Assembly: GCA_004794655.1 (NCBI GenBank)
Contig: SMMW01000179.1
Location: 704,501 to 768,500, forward strand
Direction of reading: 5' to 3'
DNA from: Marisa cornuarietis
Lineage: Eukaryota; Mollusca; Gastropoda; Architaenioglossa; Ampullariidae
DNA: 64,000 nucleotides
Both the position numbers and the translations under genes were made by a program. Below are positions 1 to 12,614 of this stretch, piece by piece (within the stretch, counting starts at the first letter, position 1; each line of letters begins with the position of its first letter). The notes below the pieces were generated by a model. The model had not been told where the DNA came from and made no database searches. It saw only the letters and a program-made list of their open reading frames with translations.

Positions 1-120
1 TCAAATTACAATTGGCAGAGTAAGAGTTTGTGAAGAACTGCCTGTTTTACAGAGTTGTTTTATAAGAAGCTTGTTTTCGCAGGTCAGACAACTCTCAGAT
101 AGAGCTCACACAGTACTTAC

Positions 121-3100
121 ATGCCATAAGCTGTTCCTAATTGATTCTCTGGAATAATAAGGGCAACCATAGGCCACAGTGCACTGGCTAGAACAGAGTA
201 GGCCAATCCCATCACCACCTGTGGCAGGAAATGAACAACCAGTATTATGCAACAGATGATTATGATAATGGTGATTTTCATTTACATGGTGCAGCATCAA
301 AGCTGACAGGTATGCTTACTGCATTTAAGACACCAATTACACAGATGCATGCACATATATATATATATATATGTATGCAGAAAAAGCTAATTGTAACAGC
401 TAAAATCAACAATGAAAGTCTTTAATTAATAAGTTTCTGTATCATACCATGGCTACATATGGTGTAAGAAAGGTAAAAGCCATCAGCCCATGACATCCTA
501 AGGTAACAGTCACTCCAGTGATGACCCAAAACAAGTTTTTCCCAAGCTTGTCAATCAGAAATCCAAACACTGGAGATGCCACAGCTGAGATGATGTACAC
601 AAGACTGACAACAAAACAAAACATTGACAAGTAAACAGTGTGTGTTTCTCTTCTTTGTAGATTATCTGATGTTAAACATCCCTCTTAGCTCTGCATTGAC
701 ACTTTGTAACAATCAGATTAAAAAACTATGAGTAAATGTTGTAAATTCTTTTAAGTGCAACATCAATACATTCTTGCTTGCACACACTAGACAAGGATAA
801 ACTCACCTAAAATACTTTGATTTATGGTCTAACAATGTCCCCCCACCACCTGAAATAAACACTAGTGAGCATAATGGTGCTCCACTCCAGAGCCGGCGTT
901 AGGGTAGGACGAGCAGGGTGACTGTCCCAGGCATCGCGCCTGAGGGGGCCCCGTAAAAGGAGATGTGTTATACGGGATATAGCCTACACTTACGGCTAAA
1001 GGCCCTGCATATGACATTCGCCCAGGGCCCCGCATATTCCTAACACCGGATCTGTCCACTCACCTGTTCACACTGTTAGCCTGTTCAGGTGACAGTCCAA
1101 ACTTCATTTCAAAAAACACCCTGTTTCAACATTTCAGAAGATTGTTAAAGTTTTTTTTTTTCTTTTGAAACAGAAAAGTGGAGATGACAAAGACATTCAA
1201 GTAATAAGAAAAAACAATTGAATTCATGAATAAAATAGACCCTTGTCACTTCAAAAGCAGATGAGAATATATGTTAAAAAAGAATACCACTGGCTATCAT
1301 AAAAAGTGATATTACTTTAATCTAACAAAGATGCTATAGTGGATATTTTCCATTTCATTTTTTGAATGATGTCTGAATGATTAACATAATCTGTAAAATA
1401 ATTCAGACATGGTTATTTCCCCATTATTATTTAATATATATACTTGCTTTTCTACATGTCGCAGAACAAGGATGGACATGCATGGAAGCAGGTATGCATA
1501 TCTCTCCTTCTTTAACAGCTTAGTTAGAAGACTAGTTAGACTGCAGGAGTAACTGGGCCTTAAGGCTCTTAATGTCATATACCAAATAAGCTAAATAATT
1601 ACACAAATGGAGATTTTCTTAAATGTGAACATTACTTACAGACACAGATAAGCAAATATAAGAGTCCACAATCTCAATAACTTACAGGCCAAGTCCAACA
1701 AATGGGAAGACGGCCACATAGTACGCCACACATATAACTGAGATCAGCCAGAAAGTCAAGGGAAAATGCTTGACGTCCCACAGACGAATCTGGTCTCCTG
1801 CAATGTGTAAAGAGAAAAGGTCAAGGGTGTTGGCTTCTGTCAAAAGATATCTGTCTGGATGCTGGATGCATTACAGTGAAAGTGGGGAGGGTGTTGCGCA
1901 GACAGGCACTAAACACAGTGTGGAGTGTGTCAGCAGGAGTCTTGCAAATGTACTCTTTAAAAGCACCACTCTCGCAAGGTCTACCAGCAGTAAAGCAAGC
2001 AAAATGAACAGGTGGTCAGCTGAAATCATTCACAACAATTGTAACACTAGCAATTCATGCTAAGCAGCAAAGTTTGCCCTACCAGTTAAATATTTATGGT
2101 TCAAAAGGAAAGATGAAATGATGCAGTCATAGCTTTTATTTCATCTGTAACCAATTCATGAAGAGGTATCTGGTGGTAGGGTAAATTTGAAAATTAAACA
2201 GCACGTTTGTATATCACCAAGGGTATTATTATTATTATTTCATGATATTGTATGTGGGTTTCCCAAGTAGTAGAAGTCAACAGCAAGAAACACAAAAGGA
2301 GCTTTTTTGAAACAAAATATGCTCGCAAGAACATGCTTAACATGCTCTGGATGAGACATGGAAGAAAAAAGAACTTGTGTTGTACAAATGCTGAGTAATG
2401 ATGAAGGCTAGCATGATGAAGTTTCTGCCAAGTCTTCATGCACAGCAGAGTTTTTATAACCGTGCTAAACAAGGCTTGATAAACTTTGTGTGTGTGTGTG
2501 GAAGTAGATATGGGAATCGGTTGGTACTGCTGATGCTGTTTTGTTATCTGTTAAATATTGAACTCTGTATAAATACTGATCTTGTACTGCTCTTCTGAAG
2601 GTTATGCACTTTCTATATGATTTGCACCCTCCAACAGCTGAATATAACTAATTTCTCTCATGAGATAATCAAGTTTTATGCTGCAAATGATGATGATGAT
2701 GACTAAATTCAATATTAAACAACATTATTTGCTTATATTTTGGGTATTATAATCTTGTCATAAACTACATCCACACATCTAGGGGGTAAAACTTGCCAAC
2801 TTGTCTTTTACTTATTTTGTTGGCATCTGTAAAAATATTGTATAATACTTGTGTATCGAAATTTAAAACAGGTTAAAAAGTTTGCTGGCGTTTGTGAAAA
2901 CAACCTTAACAACTAACAATAAGTCAAAACTTCAAGCAGGGACAGCAGCAGAAAAATTAACTTTTTGCCAGTGTCCCTTGCTGACACTAGTGTTGTACTG
3001 AAAATGGCAAAGCTTAAAGCATGGGCATTTGTCTGCTGCACACAGACATATAAAACAAAACACCAATAAAAGGTGAGAACAAGCGTATCTTCAGACATCA

Positions 3101-6100
3101 ACATTTTTGACTAGGTCTCTGTGGAGAAAGCATGCTGAACCGATCTGGTGAAGCTCACAGCAAACACATCCAGATATGGAGAACTTGGTGTCTCTTTGGA
3201 AATTATCGACTAGTGTTAATTTTTATGGAAAGACATACCAGTATTCAGATTTGAATCGTCTTAAGAGGATGTATGACTTGCAACCTTTTAGCTCTGCAGA
3301 AGCATAAAACAATTCGCAGTTTCCAGAAAACTCTCCCTAAACTGAGCTTTTTTTTTCCCTCTCTGTTGTCTAGGGAACAGATTTTACTTTGACATTGCAT
3401 TTCAATAACAACAACATTTGCTGGAACACTCCTAAGTTTAATTTCATATTTTGTGACTTAATTTAGACTAGCAGTTCTTAGTGTTTGGGCACAGACACTG
3501 TTGTCCGCAAAGATATGCAAACAGAAGGTTAAACCAACATCCTTCACAATTACACTAAAAATACAACTTACAAACTTTACCTGCACTATCATCTTTAGAA
3601 CCTGAAAATAAAAAATTAAGATAAATCTCTCTCAAGAGCATTCAAAAGTAAAGTGCAGAGATTCACTCGGGCCTCCCCATACACTACACGTCGGTGCTTC
3701 TGGCAGAAAAAGTTGAGAATGAAGGGTCATTGTTATGGTAAGGACTAGAAGGCATGAGCAGATTTATACAATTTAACAGACAAAGTCTGCTGCTATTTAT
3801 TATTACTGCTCAAGTTGAGGTGTGTCTAGTCACCTCAAGGTAATCAGATACTGATAAATGCTTGTACATGCTAGGAATATTGGTGTGATCAAGGAAGACC
3901 AAATGTTTTGGAGAGAAACAAAGTGGCTATCTGAACTTTTCAAACAACTTGTATCCACTTAATGCTGATCTCTTTCCTCCAGCGGAATTCTGTAACATCC
4001 CCAATCTACTTTTTGTGATTGTTCTGTACTTTCACTGTGAGGAACAGGTGTGTATTTCAAATAGATTAGTGTCACCATGATCATCATCTGATGCCAAATG
4101 TAAGCATTCTTGGTGTATCATCTTACCCTTTGCATAACCTCATAATTATAAATTTACAGTCTTTTATTACAGTGCCATTTACACAATTTCCTTTGTAGAA
4201 GAGATGAATTAAAAGACAAGCCTTGGTAAAATACCAACCTGATCCAACAGTGGACCTCTTAAGGATGCGGTCAGCACGTTTGTCCAGGAATGCAAGTGCA
4301 AATGCACACAGCAGTGAAAAGACGCACATTACAGCACCTGTGTCAAAAGTTCACCATCCCTGTCATTCACCTTGATACCTTTATGTAATGGTTTACACTA
4401 TGTATGCAACCAAATATGTAGTTGCACACATGCATCAGATCATGATAATTCCTCAAGTCAAATTTCTTACCAAATCAACTTTTCCACGGTATAAAACAGC
4501 ACCAGGGCCCATCACTATTCTCCACCCCCCCCCCACCTCCAACACACATACACTCCAAATCCCATGAAAAAAAAAAGATTCCATTTCAACAAGAAAAGCA
4601 TCGAAAAAAAGGCAGTTTCTAATCTTAACCTTTGTACATCATCCTGATACAACACATGTTCAAAGCCTTAATTCTTAAACTTAATCTTTCAAACAACAGT
4701 CACCCTACTCTCCCCCCATCGACATTCCTAGTTTCCAAAACATGTAAAGACACACACAAATACACACTGCATCTTCATATATGCACATCAGCTTGCATCC
4801 CATCATAGCATCAGTCATCAATAAAATATAAAATATATGTTAAACAGCTTCAGTCTTCAATGTAAATTGATAAACCACAACTGAAACTGAACTGAACATT
4901 TGTTATAAATACCATTATGTCTGGCCTTGTATAAAAGGAAGGGGCTTACCCACAAAAAGTGCAATTCCCAGACACTTGTATCCGCTGGCGTAACTGTGAA
5001 TATAGCTGTACAGGGGCTGCATGACGTTCATGTTCACAGTGCTTCCCTGTCAGAACACAAAGAAAATGCTGAGTAAATCACTGGCACAGATGCAACAGGT
5101 AATGACAGAACTGACAAACAAAATAAAGCAAAAATTAATTCTTAATTTACAGAAATGAACCACCCTACGATGAGGGAATGAAGCTCAACCAGACCACCCA
5201 CTGTCATAACACAAAGCAAATTAAAATAACAATAACATAAAGAAACATACAACTCGAGAAAAGCTAAGCTGAAGCCCAAAAACCATGTTGAGTTCTCTGC
5301 CCTTGAACCATTTCACAGCATATGTGTTCTGTGCCACAGCCAACGATTCGCCACCAATTCTGCAAAAAAAAAAAAAAAACAACAAATAATGAAGAACACA
5401 GGTGCAGCATGTGAGAAAACATGGGCTGCTCCTGACATCAACTGTTTATAATTTAAATAAGGCAGAACACAAGCGTCCTAAAAAAAAACTTTGACTGCAT
5501 TCTAGGTGCACTAGTTTAAGATATGACTGTATTGTCTTTATGTAATCATTGTTCAAGGGGTTCCATGACTGTGCTTAAATATTTTGTGTAAAGATGAATT
5601 TGGGATGAACTGTTTGTTTTAACTCAACCAGATGTTTCACCACTGCTAAGATAAACACTAGCAATCAACATGCATGGCCTTAACATTTAGCATTGTTGGC
5701 AAAACATTCTTACTTCTAAGTATACAGCAGCAGAAATGAAGAAAATTCTTTCCAATACAGAATCCTCCGCTTAAGGTAATGATACAATTTGCAAGGCAGT
5801 ATTTTCATTTGTTTTCTTTTTAATTTATGCTAAAACCAATATTATCGTCAATTTTTTTTTTCCGGACTACGACTTCACCACGACCGTGTCCTGACCATTA
5901 GCATGTATAATGTGTGTCTGTATTTACTTTGCGTATGAGTAACGTATGTTGTAGAAGTGAGTGTGTCTGTTATTTGTGAATATGGGTGCATAGTTGTTAA
6001 TGATTTAGTCTATATGATTTATGTAAAGCACTATTATCAAATTTTTGGAAAGGTGCTATATAAATCCTCATTATTATTATTATATTTCTTTAACATTTTT

Positions 6101-9100
6101 GTCAGAGGAAGCACAGACTATTCCTCTTTATAGAAATTTAAACTAAGTTGCTGCAGAAAGCTTTTCTTTGATGTAATTCATATTTTAGTGAGGTAGGGTA
6201 TATTTTGTTCACAACGCTGTTGTCAAAATATTTCCTAAGCCTTTCATCTGATTTCTATAAAATTTTGTAGATTTGTGATTTACGCTGCATTTTTTTAGTT
6301 GAATCTCAGTTAGACCTGTAGGTGCAAAGGAAACTGGTTTTTCACAGCAAAAGAAATCTGGTGATTGATTGTGGATTAAAAAAATTTTTTTTTTTCGTGT
6401 TTCAGTCAGTTTAACCCTCTTGGTTCGACAAGCCACGATTGTGGCTTTGCCGGGTAGCACGGGCAAGGTGATTTTCATTACTTTTTATTGCAAAGTTCAA
6501 GTTTTCTCTTTTCCAAAAATGTCTAGGTTTCTTGGTCTAATGTTTATCTCAGAGCAGCAATAATAAAATACAAACTTCACCCACTGTTGTCTTCGCAATC
6601 TTCAGTTATAAGTCAGTCATTGTAATGTTATATTTTTATCTTGAACCAAGAGGATTAAGAATAGTTCATTTCATTACGAAACATGTGCACAACATATTTA
6701 CAAAACATGGTAAGTATATCATTATTACTGTGCAGACACAGTAGAAAACAATCTATGTGGTGTAAATCATGTTGTGTTGTTCTGCAGCAAACTAGTTAAA
6801 ATTTCTTTAAAGAGGGATGGTCCATGCCTCTTCAGTCAAAAATTTGAAAGGAATATGATATGTTGGTTTTATCATAGATTTGGAAACACAGAGAAGCTTA
6901 TAAGGATCAGCCATGCAGACAGGTGCTACATGTCTATCCTCCCAGCAACATATAACATCCAAATACCTGGCCTATCATCCCCAGATGTAAAGCACTTTAA
7001 TACAAGCCTGCTAGGCTCTATTCCAAATCTGAGGTACAACCCTTTGTTACATATTAACAAACTTACCCAAAGATGAATCGTCCAAGGCACATCAGCCAAA
7101 ATAAATTTGTAAGTGCTCCAAAGGCAAAAACCACCTGAGGAAAATCCAAAAAGGAAAATCTAAATATTGTTTGTGTAATGAAGGCTTTATTTAAAAAAAA
7201 AATTAATAAGGCTCTCATATCCCAGCAAGTCTAATAAAAATTTCCTTTGTAGAAGCTTACAATTGTATTATACTTTCTAATCCTTTGTAGAAGTTTACAA
7301 CTGTATATACATTTTAACCTTTTGCAGAAGCATACAATTGTATATATTTTCTAACACTTTGTAGAACCTTACAATTTTATATACTGGCAAAGCTTACCAA
7401 AAAAAAAAAAAAGACAGCTGTGCAGAGTGAACAAAGAAGCATTTGGGTCAAGGTGCACTTTATTTTTGTAAATGAAAATGTGAAACATGCTACCAGTACA
7501 CGTTTAACCAGTATGACTATGATAGATGTCTCCCTTCAACCTTTATACAAGGGAGGCAACAAATGATAGACTACAGTTACCAGAAACAGAGCAAGTCACT
7601 ATCCCTAAGGTGCCTGGTTACACCATCTTTGCAATGGGCTTGTCTTACGGTTGCCTAAGTCAGTCAGTCAGTTGTCCCTTGAGGCACCTGTTGTTGGGGG
7701 GGCACATGGATAGATGCGGCAGCTGACAAGGGCTGCCACTCCTGCCTATTTTGGGTGATAGTAAGCAAGTCCTGTATAGGATGACCAGTCCAGTTTTGAT
7801 GTTCGACTCCTTCCAAGGTACCTTGAACCACAGTCTTCAACAAGGTGTCGTGCCAAATCACATGGTCAAAGAAGACTAGCTAACGTCATTTGACTGTTGC
7901 AAGTAGAGGTTCCTAGTGTCTTATAAGTGAGAAAACCTTGTTCCACACATAGTCATTGCTTCTATGTTCTCTTCATGAGATCTGCAGCAGCCTCCTCAGA
8001 CACTTGTTCTCTAATGCCTGGATTCTCCTTTCCGTTTCGGTGAGCAGAGTCACATCTGTATAGTAAGACTGGTACTACCATTGATTTGTATAGCCTGTAC
8101 TTGGTAGTGAACCTTATTTTGCGGCTATGCCAGATCCTATATAGCATAGGCATCACCGCTGTAGCTTTTGCTATCCTGAAGCGGATACTGGCATGGAGCT
8201 GTCATCCTTGGAGAGGGTGGCTCCCAAGTACTTGAACCTGCTTTCCTCTTCGAGCTGTACCCTGTTCATAAAGATCTCTGCTTTGCCATTGGCATTGACC
8301 ATAACTTTGCTTCCTTCAGTGTTGGTCTTTATTCCATATGCATGTGAACTGTCTGTCAGTCTGTTGGTAATGTCTTGCCTGCCTCTCTGCCTAACTGCAG
8401 CCTTGAATGTAGGGCAACAAAGGACATTTCTCAGTGTTGTTGTGGCCTAGACATCATGGCTGTTTTGCACTTCTTACACAAGAAATGCTAAGACCAAGAC
8501 CCATGACTTCGGAGCTGAGAAAATACTACCCACATATAAAGCTTTATATCATTATCAAAATATAGGTACTCCAAGGCAATAGTCTACAAAACAACTGCTC
8601 TGTCACACTGCTGTCCATCTAGCAAAGCTATAGTGAGGACATCACTGTCATGTGAAACTAGCTAAAAGTACTGCTTCCTATTACAAATGTATTATTAATT
8701 TCATGATGGTAGCTTATTTACTCTGGCAAAAACTATGAGGGTCTTACACCAGCAGAAACGTTTGGCTTTTATTTTTCTTAAGAACAACAAAGCAGCTTTA
8801 AATGTGGTAAGAGACCATAGGGTCACAGCAAAATTTGTTGTTGTAAGAGCAAAAATTATTTCAGTTCTCCATCTGAAATTGTGATAACTCCTCACCTCCT
8901 ATTTAGAAAAGTTTGTTGTATCTATCTACAGTTGTCCATGTTAGTCCGATTATTATTTATTATCCAAAAGGCTTATTTCCCTTACTTTGCACCTAGGATT
9001 AGTCAACTTCTTACCTGTCCTGCAGTGACAAAGAAGCTGAAGATGATGGAACCCATGCGCACTCCAAAGACTCGATCAATAAGAAATCCGCCAAAGAAGC

Positions 9101-10490
9101 AAAGAATGACATTAGGCCAGGAATACAAAGAGTAGAGCAACATGAACTGACTTTCTGATAAAGACAGGTCCTTGATCATAGTATCTTGCAGAGCAGCTGG
9201 ATTGTCGTAACAGAAGTAACTTCCTGTACAAATGATCAATGTGCTTTTATTAACCATGTTAATATATCACCATTATTATCATACTAATATACTATTCACA
9301 TAGTGTGTGTGTGATCGCTCTTGTAAAGGCATAATATACTATTCACATAGTGTGTGTGATCGCTCTTGTGAAGGCACATCCTCTCGGTGCTTGAATTAAA
9401 AAAGCATAACCACTAAATAATCATTTACATAATAATGATGTCCATGATTATTTATCAAATAGTTAAACATTATATAGCTTTCCATAGCTCAAGACCTCCA
9501 AAAAAGTAAACTTTTAATGTTATATCTACATCTATAGGGTCCCTATCAATGATTCTAATACGTTTTGGCTTCATCAAGTAGCTTACCAGCAAAAATGGCT
9601 ATATAAGTATATTAATAAAGAAATCTGAAAATGAATGATCCCTATTATGTAACATTTATAATGCACTAATTGATGCTAAATGTAGAGTACTTCTGAAGAG
9701 CAGCTATAAAGTATCAAATGATAAAGACACATCAGGATCTGTGGTAATGATTACTTAAGATCTTCCCACATGTACATTTTAGTACTAATTTACCATCTGT
9801 GTGATCTCTATGTGTGTCAGTGAATAAAAAGAAAGACATTCTCAATATAACATATGTAAATCACAAATAATTTATTTAAGGGTAGCACATTTGCACAATA
9901 ATCAATATAAGTGAGAAAATGCCCATCAATAAATGATCCTGCATGCATATCTGTTCGGGAATAACAGCCAAAATGGGAAAGGGGAGTTACACGACACTTA
10001 TACCTTCGATCGCTCGTCTAGCACATTGACCAACATCCCCCTCAACATGTAACAACACTTTCAAGGCTACAACTTCTATAAAGATGTTGAGGTACTGAAT
10101 ATTGCCAACAGTAACTTTAAACATTATTTTGATACATACATATAAATATAACTTAGAAGTTTGAACTGAAGATGGAACTCTTATGACAGTTACCGTCGAG
10201 TTTCCAAATTTTGACTTTTAGTACTTTTAGGCAGCAGCAAGCGCTACGTATAATTACACAATGGAATGATGGAGACATTAGGTGCCGAACACATAATAAC
10301 TGCACGCTGGCAAATAAAGAAGTGATCGAAAAGTGAAGTTCTTACCAAAACTCAGAAAGCACATAATGACCAGAACTGGAAAGTAGCGATGAAGACATCC
10401 TCTTGGATCGCATGGATTTCCCACATAAACTTTGGTATCTGCATCTTCACTGCCTTTATCAAGCAGCGGCTTTTTTTCACTTTCCGACAT
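121..10490 (-). CDS. MFSD1: MFSD1, lysosomal major facilitator transporter (partial, 3' end off window)
   Basis: Multi-pass lysosomal transporter. Family knowledge: MFSD1 exports dipeptides from lysosomes with its accessory subunit GLMP. Eleven exons join in frame with GT-AG junctions: 10346-10490, 9015-9223, 7067-7134, 5251-5359, 4950-5046, 4239-4337, 3581-3601, 1686-1797, 1064-1120, 448-604, 121-218, giving 390 codons plus two bases. The start at 10490 is the first ATG in this frame. The cytosolic N-terminus carries an acidic dileucine motif (EKKPLL), a typical lysosomal sorting signal. Exon 2 holds the family hallmark SYFCYDNPAALQ and MFS motif A (GGFLIDRVFGVRMG). Later exons carry IGGESLAVAQNTYAV, YYVAVFPFVGLG, SPVFGFLIDKLGKN and LGTAYGM-type segments, all in the known order. 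The last visible exon ends in phase 2 at 121, so roughly the last 60-70 residues are missing. Start codons of MFSD1 and GCC2 are divergent, 2.1 kb apart. Confidence 0.94.
888..1054. mobile_element. Short non-autonomous TIR element (hAT-like MITE) in MFSD1 intron 9
   Basis: The 167-bp element has imperfect terminal inverted repeats: CAGAGCCGGCGTTAGG at the left, and a right end that reads CAGATCCGGTGTTAGG on the other strand (13 of 16 match). It is flanked by direct repeats TCCACTC at 881-887 and 1055-1061. The CAG-initial TIR and 7-8 bp duplication suggest hAT. The interior is GC-rich with GGGGCCCC-like blocks near both ends and no coding capacity. The right-hand duplication overlaps positions +3 to +9 of the MFSD1 exon 9 splice donor. 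Confidence 0.6.
3581..3601 (-). CDS. MFSD1: 21-nt microexon of MFSD1
   Basis: This short exon is flanked by a clean acceptor (ttttcag) and donor (GTAAAG). It encodes seven hydrophilic residues (GSKDDSA, phase 1 at both ends) in the cytosolic loop after the sixth membrane segment. Skipping it keeps the frame, so it is a plausible alternatively spliced microexon. The call rests on splice signals and phase alone. Confidence 0.7.
5870..6086 (+). mobile_element. LINE 3'-end fragment
   Basis: Ends in a segment (GTAAAGCACT...GGTGCTATATAAATCCTC followed by an ATT-repeat tail) that recurs at 34537-34595. This is the usual 3' tail of a jockey/CR1-type non-LTR element with a microsatellite terminus. 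No protein coding remains. Limits are approximate. It lies in MFSD1 intron 3. Confidence 0.45.
7243..7390. repeat. Four-copy tandem repeat, period about 38 bp
   Basis: Four diverged units each begin with a variant of CTTTGTAGAAGCTTACAATT and end in an AT-rich stretch. They start near 7243, 7281, 7319 and 7356. AT-rich minisatellite in MFSD1 intron 2. Confidence 0.5.
7640..8450 (-). mobile_element. RTE-type LINE fragment, C-terminal reverse transcriptase region
   Basis: Read on the minus strand, the conceptual protein contains landmarks of RTE-like reverse transcriptases in order: FKYLGATLSKDDSSM, then KIRFTTKYRLYKSMVVPVLLY, then ERRIQ-like and DYVWNKV segments, and the C-terminal block DLLTITQNRQEWQPLSAAAS with IHVPP. 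Stops and frameshifts interrupt it, so it is a dead, 5'-truncated copy. The same C-terminal block recurs on the plus strand at 34001-34120. It lies in MFSD1 intron 2. Confidence 0.8.
9285..9376. repeat. Tandem duplication, two copies of 45-47 bp
   Basis: A unit beginning TAATATACTATTCACATAG and ending TTGTRAAGGCA occurs twice in direct succession (9285-9331 and 9332-9376), differing by one GT unit and one base. It sits in MFSD1 intron 1. Confidence 0.65.
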
Positions 10491-12614
10491 TTCTTCGTCT
10501 TGCAAGCACAACAGCCCCACAGCCGCCGAATAAGTCCCACTAAACGGACTCGAGCATATGACACTCTACGCCTATGAGATCACGAGATCGCCAAAAATAG
10601 ACCTTTGTTTAGAACCATGTGAGGATTCAATTAAAATAGTAATAATATACTTTTAAGAATTTGTTAAGATGCGAATAGTACTTTATAACGGTTGATGAAA
10701 AAGCACACAAAACAGGTTATTTTGAAAATAAATTGATAAGCTTTTCTCATTTAAGAGGTTGATTTCTGATAACCTGCTAATGTAGATTTATAGTACCAAG
10801 AGAAAGACTCTGATGACTTATTCCCCTTGAGCTTCGTTCGCTAAGGGAGGCTATTAGTCTCTGCCACCAGAAGGATGACGCTTCGTCTTTTGCCAACTTC
10901 TTCTTTTCCTTAGCGACAATTGATTGTGGCGTGTTGAAAGTAAGCTTTAACATTCTGTCTTAAACTCGCAGACGTTTTTAAGCTGGCAGATGCGCTAATA
11001 GTCCGAATCATTGGCTGTCTTTCGTCTCTCATCTTTACTTAGCAGCTGAATCAACAAGCAAAGTCTCAACCAGAGAATTAATCAGAATAATATTTTGTTT
11101 TCAGTTACAAATACCTTTCTGGAAATGAAAGAAAAAGCTTACCTTATTTGTTCGTGAAACTGAATAGTTAAAAAATTTCACGTGTTCTTAAAATTTAATA
11201 TTTTAAACTACTCAGTCTCGCATCGCATAGGTATGTGTGCAAGTCAAGTATTTTCACTTTAAAACACGTCAAGGAAATTTGAAGTGTAGAGCAACGTTTC
11301 TTAACCTTTTACTTGTGACGTCCCCTCCAGACGAAAAAAGGTAGTCCACGCCTCCCCCCCCTCAGCCACTAATACCGATATGAGATATAAAAAAATGACC
11401 GCCTTCGCACCCCCCTTGTCAGCACGTCGCACAGGGTGTAGAGGAAGGGGTCTTAACGTAGACGATTTGGCGTCAGATGGCAGCAAAAGTAAAAAAAAAA
11501 AAAAAAAAATTTTTTAAGATTTTTTAAAGAGAAAAAGCACGTTTATTCACCATTGTAACATACATTTTCTGCAAGCGTACTGCCAACTGGCCATTTTTGT
11601 TTAGTAAAATGGTGACAGAACTTATTTGCATGGCTCTGTTTAAAAAATAGGCACCTGAGCTTGCATATTTATATTGGTCCAACAATGTATAGCTCGTTCA
11701 GTAATATTTGATGTTAATAGTTACTTGTGTCATCAGTGATCGATTCCTCTTTTGGGCCTGTAGTCCGGTGTCAGTGTCACCAGTACATTGAAGACTGGGT
11801 GTCCTGGGTTTATATCTCATCTCAGGCACGCTGTCCTTTCTCTGCATTTGGTATTTGTTTACAGGGCTGGCTCCTTTTCCAGGATCTAGCCTTAGTTGCT
11901 GGCTCGGCATAAAATACCAATTCCCTAAATCCCCCCCCCCTCATATTTTGGCGCTGGGACGATATGACTTTTTAGTGTTGTGATGAAATAGTCTTACCTG
12001 CTACGATTTGCCTCAGGCTGTATAGTGTTATGACTGGGGCAAAATGGTCCTGGGGAGAAATGACTGGACCCCATTATATGTACTACCTTCCGCAAGTTGT
12101 CAGTATCATGATTAAACTCCAAACCATCCCAAAAAATTTTGTGTGGGGGTGTTGTGGGAGGGGTCTGAAAAAACACCACAAAAGTTGGGGGTCTGACTAC
12201 CTCTTGTATTTTTATGGAAGAAAAACACTAAATATAGCTGTTAATTGCTAACTGGTAATTCTGGGGTTTAATAATACAAGTTTTGTGCAATATCTTTGTA
12301 ATAGTTCTATTAGAATAGTTTCCAGGTCAGTAAGGAATTGTTAGCAGTTGTGTCTGTGTTCTGTGTATGATGTAACTGCATAGATGGGGACTTACTCCTG
12401 TTCTCAAGTGCTGTTAATTTGTTAGAAATAGTACTGCATCAAGTGACTTACACCGATCTTTGGTTGTTATACTTTATTGGCTAAATAACTTCATGAGCAC
12501 ATCTCTGTTGGTTAAACACTACTGAGAAATAGCAGGTTTTCTTTTGTTTAATTCTGTTAGTCATAAGTAGTTTATTTAAGGTTTTTTTCTTTTCTCTAGG
12601 TTTAGAGTGGCATC
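10491..12614. other. Divergent intergenic and 5' UTR region between MFSD1 and GCC2
   Basis: The two start codons face away from each other, so this stretch must hold both promoters. The GCC2 first coding exon begins at a splice acceptor (TTTCTCTAG at 12591-12599, exon from 12600), so at least one untranslated GCC2 exon lies upstream. I could not place it, nor either transcription start. A SINE occupies about 11757-11935. No CpG-rich core or TATA box could be called with confidence. Confidence 0.45.
11757..11935 (+). mobile_element. tRNA-derived SINE, family 1, copy 1
   Basis: Aligns by eye with four other copies in the window. The shared blocks are GTCACCA (box A side), GTCCTGGGTTTATATCTC (box B), GGCACGCTGT, TGTTTACAGGGCTGGCT, and TTGCTGGCTCGGCATAAAA at the 3' end. 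It is the most diverged copy at its 5' end. Confidence 0.65.

Noticed and set aside
10491..10520. An upstream MFSD1 start at 10520.
   Set aside because: That codon is GTG; the first in-frame ATG is at 10490, with a purine at -3.
11285..11500. CAACGTTTCTTAACCTTTT, which looks like the left end of another hAT element.
   Set aside because: No matching right terminus or target duplication was found before 12600, so I did not list it.
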